Assembly: GCA_938038165.1 (NCBI GenBank)
Contig: CALHRB010000227.1
Coordinates: 1-7,615, forward strand
Reading direction: 5' to 3'
From: Candidatus Kapaibacterium sp.
GTDB taxonomy: Bacteria > Bacteroidota > Ignavibacteria > Kapaibacteriales > UBA2268
DNA: 7,615 nucleotides
Under the pieces are notes generated by a model. It was not told where the DNA came from, did no database searches, and was given only the letters and a program-made list of their open reading frames with translations. Positions 6,572 through 7,615 of the stretch are shown piece by piece (the stretch's first letter is position 1; the number at the start of each line of letters is the position of its first letter). A program made the translations under genes and the position numbers.

Positions 6572-7615
6572 TTATTTGCTTAATTTTAAGCCTTCATCCA
6601 GTAAATCATTAACTTTACTCATAGAGTCTGCTTCGGCGTAAAATCGAATTAAAGGTTCAGTTCCAGAAGGTCTAATCAGCAACCAGCCATTTTCAACAAA
6701 GAACTTAAAACCATCTTTTGTTGATATATCGATAACATCATACTTTCCAATTCTCTTTGGTTTTTTATCGCAAGCAGCAAGAATATCTCTTTTTTGTTGT
6801 TCTGTAACATGGACGTCTCTTCTTAAAAATCTGTGAACACCAAATTCTTCGTCCAGTTCATCGCATAAATCCTTCAATGATTTTTCACGAACTGCCATAG
6901 CCTCCATAAGCAAGAAAGCATTAAACAGACCATCTCGTTCGGGTATGTGGAGAATAGTTCCCAAACCGCCAGATTCCTCGCCGCCAATCAGTATTTTTTC
7001 ATCACTCATTAGTTTGGCAATGTGCTTAAACCCAACAGGAGTTTCATATAATTTGATTCCCTGCGATTCGCAATATTTATTGACCATTGATGTAAGAGAT
7101 ATGGTCTTGGCTACGGCTCCACGTTTCTTTTTCTTTTCGTATAAGTATTTCAACAAAATCATAAAGACTTTATGAGAATCAACAAAATTCCCTTCGTTAT
7201 CCACAGCACCTAATCTATCTGCATCTCCATCGGTTGCAATGCCTATGTCATATTTTCCGGTTTTCATTATTTGTATCAATTCAGTAAGATTTTCTCCAAT
7301 TGGTTCCGGATGACCAATAGAGCCAAATGAAGGATTATAAGTGTCATGGATTTCAGTTACATTGGGAAGAAGATGTTTTATCGTGTCAATTCCTGCTCCA
7401 AACATAGGGTCGTATAAAATTCTGAATTTAGCTTTGCTGATTTCATTAAAATTTATTTTCTTTTTGAAATATCTGAGGTAAGAGTCCTTCGCATCAAATT
7501 GTCTAATCTTCTTTAAGAAAATATAATCGTTTAAAGTCTTAAATTTGAACTGTGGTGGACTTTTGCAAACCTTTTTCAGTTCTTTTTCTAATTCTGCAAT
7601 TTGTTCCGGTGTGGC
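6572..7615 (-). CDS. Phosphoglucomutase/phosphomannomutase family protein (5' end beyond window)
   Basis: A cytoplasmic alpha-D-phosphohexomutase that should interconvert hexose 6-phosphate and 1-phosphate, feeding sugar-nucleotide synthesis. The frame stays open from the Met codon at 7405-7403 to the window edge, adding 70 residues that include ATPEQIAELEKEL (a normal segment before domain 2) and RILYDP, which runs directly into MFGAG. That Met is therefore internal, not the start. Counting from the edge, 347 residues are present: the metal-binding loop DGDADR (129-134), the sugar-binding loop GEESGG (212-217) and the phosphate-binding loop RPSGTEP (315-321). These are the marks of domains 2, 3 and 4. 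Roughly 120 N-terminal residues, with the phosphoserine loop, are off the edge, judged from the usual family length near 460-470. The RFYAEA ending after the phosphate loop looks more like a phosphoglucomutase/phosphomannomutase than GlmM, but glucose versus mannose specificity cannot be settled. It is the upstream gene of a probable two-gene unit convergent with the polysaccharide block. Confidence 0.93.
   Translation of the reverse strand, partial: ATPEQIAELEKELKKVCKSPPQFKFKTLNDYIFLKKIRQFDAKDSYLRYFKKKINFNEISKAKFRILYDPMFGAGIDTIKHLLPNVTEIHDTYNPSFGSIGHPEPIGENLTELIQIMKTGKYDIGIATDGDADRLGAVDNEGNFVDSHKVFMILLKYLYEKKKKRGAVAKTISLTSMVNKYCESQGIKLYETPVGFKHIAKLMSDEKILIGGEESGGLGTILHIPERDGLFNAFLLMEAMAVREKSLKDLCDELDEEFGVHRFLRRDVHVTEQQKRDILAACDKKPKRIGKYDVIDISTKDGFKFFVENGWLLIRPSGTEPLIRFYAEADSMSKVNDLLDEGLKLSK

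Noticed and set aside
6945..7175. Plus-strand open frame of 76 codons opposite the phosphohexomutase
   Set aside because: It covers the conserved GEESGG loop on the other strand and is a shadow.
7403..7405. Met codon as start of the phosphohexomutase
   Set aside because: The frame continues upstream for 70 codons to the edge with family-like sequence (RILYDP directly before MFGAG), so this Met is internal.

Overview
The window is AT-rich (about one third G+C by eye) and almost entirely coding. It holds six protein genes in two convergent blocks. I see no RNA gene, mobile element, CRISPR array or gap longer than about 30 bases. Weak ribosome binding sites on the plus strand and the AT-rich, Lys/Asn/Ile-rich proteins suggest a Bacteroidota/Ignavibacteriota-like Gram-negative bacterium. 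That placement is inference; no taxonomic marker gene is present.

Block 1 (plus strand, 1..5767) is part of a surface-polysaccharide locus. In order it carries a multi-spanning GT-C type membrane glycosyltransferase (probably cut by the left edge), a GT-B glycosyltransferase resembling the TuaH-like group, a non-hydrolysing UDP-GlcNAc 2-epimerase (wecB), and a GT4 glycosyltransferase with a four-cysteine cluster. The genes are packed very tightly: a 9-base gap, then two TAATG stop/start overlaps. This is the layout of one translationally coupled transcript. WecB would supply UDP-ManNAc, the two cytoplasmic enzymes would add sugars to a lipid-linked or nascent glycan, and the GT-C protein would act on the periplasmic side using a lipid-phosphate sugar.

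Block 2 (minus strand, 7615..5761) starts with a phosphohexomutase whose 5' end lies beyond the right edge. After 28 bases it continues with a membrane-anchored protein made of two similar NTF2-like halves. The mutase interconverts hexose 6- and 1-phosphates, the entry step to sugar nucleotides, so it fits functionally beside a polysaccharide locus although it is a separate transcription unit. The two blocks meet tail to tail with their stop codons overlapping by 7 bases, and no hairpin terminator is visible there.

I did not find a clearly undescribed system. The points most worth a second look are the duplicated NTF2-like anchored protein, the extra C-terminal domain of the GT-C protein, an Asn in place of an allosteric-site Arg in WecB, the Cys cluster in the last glycosyltransferase, the density of homopolymer runs in the second gene, and the terminator-less convergent junction.
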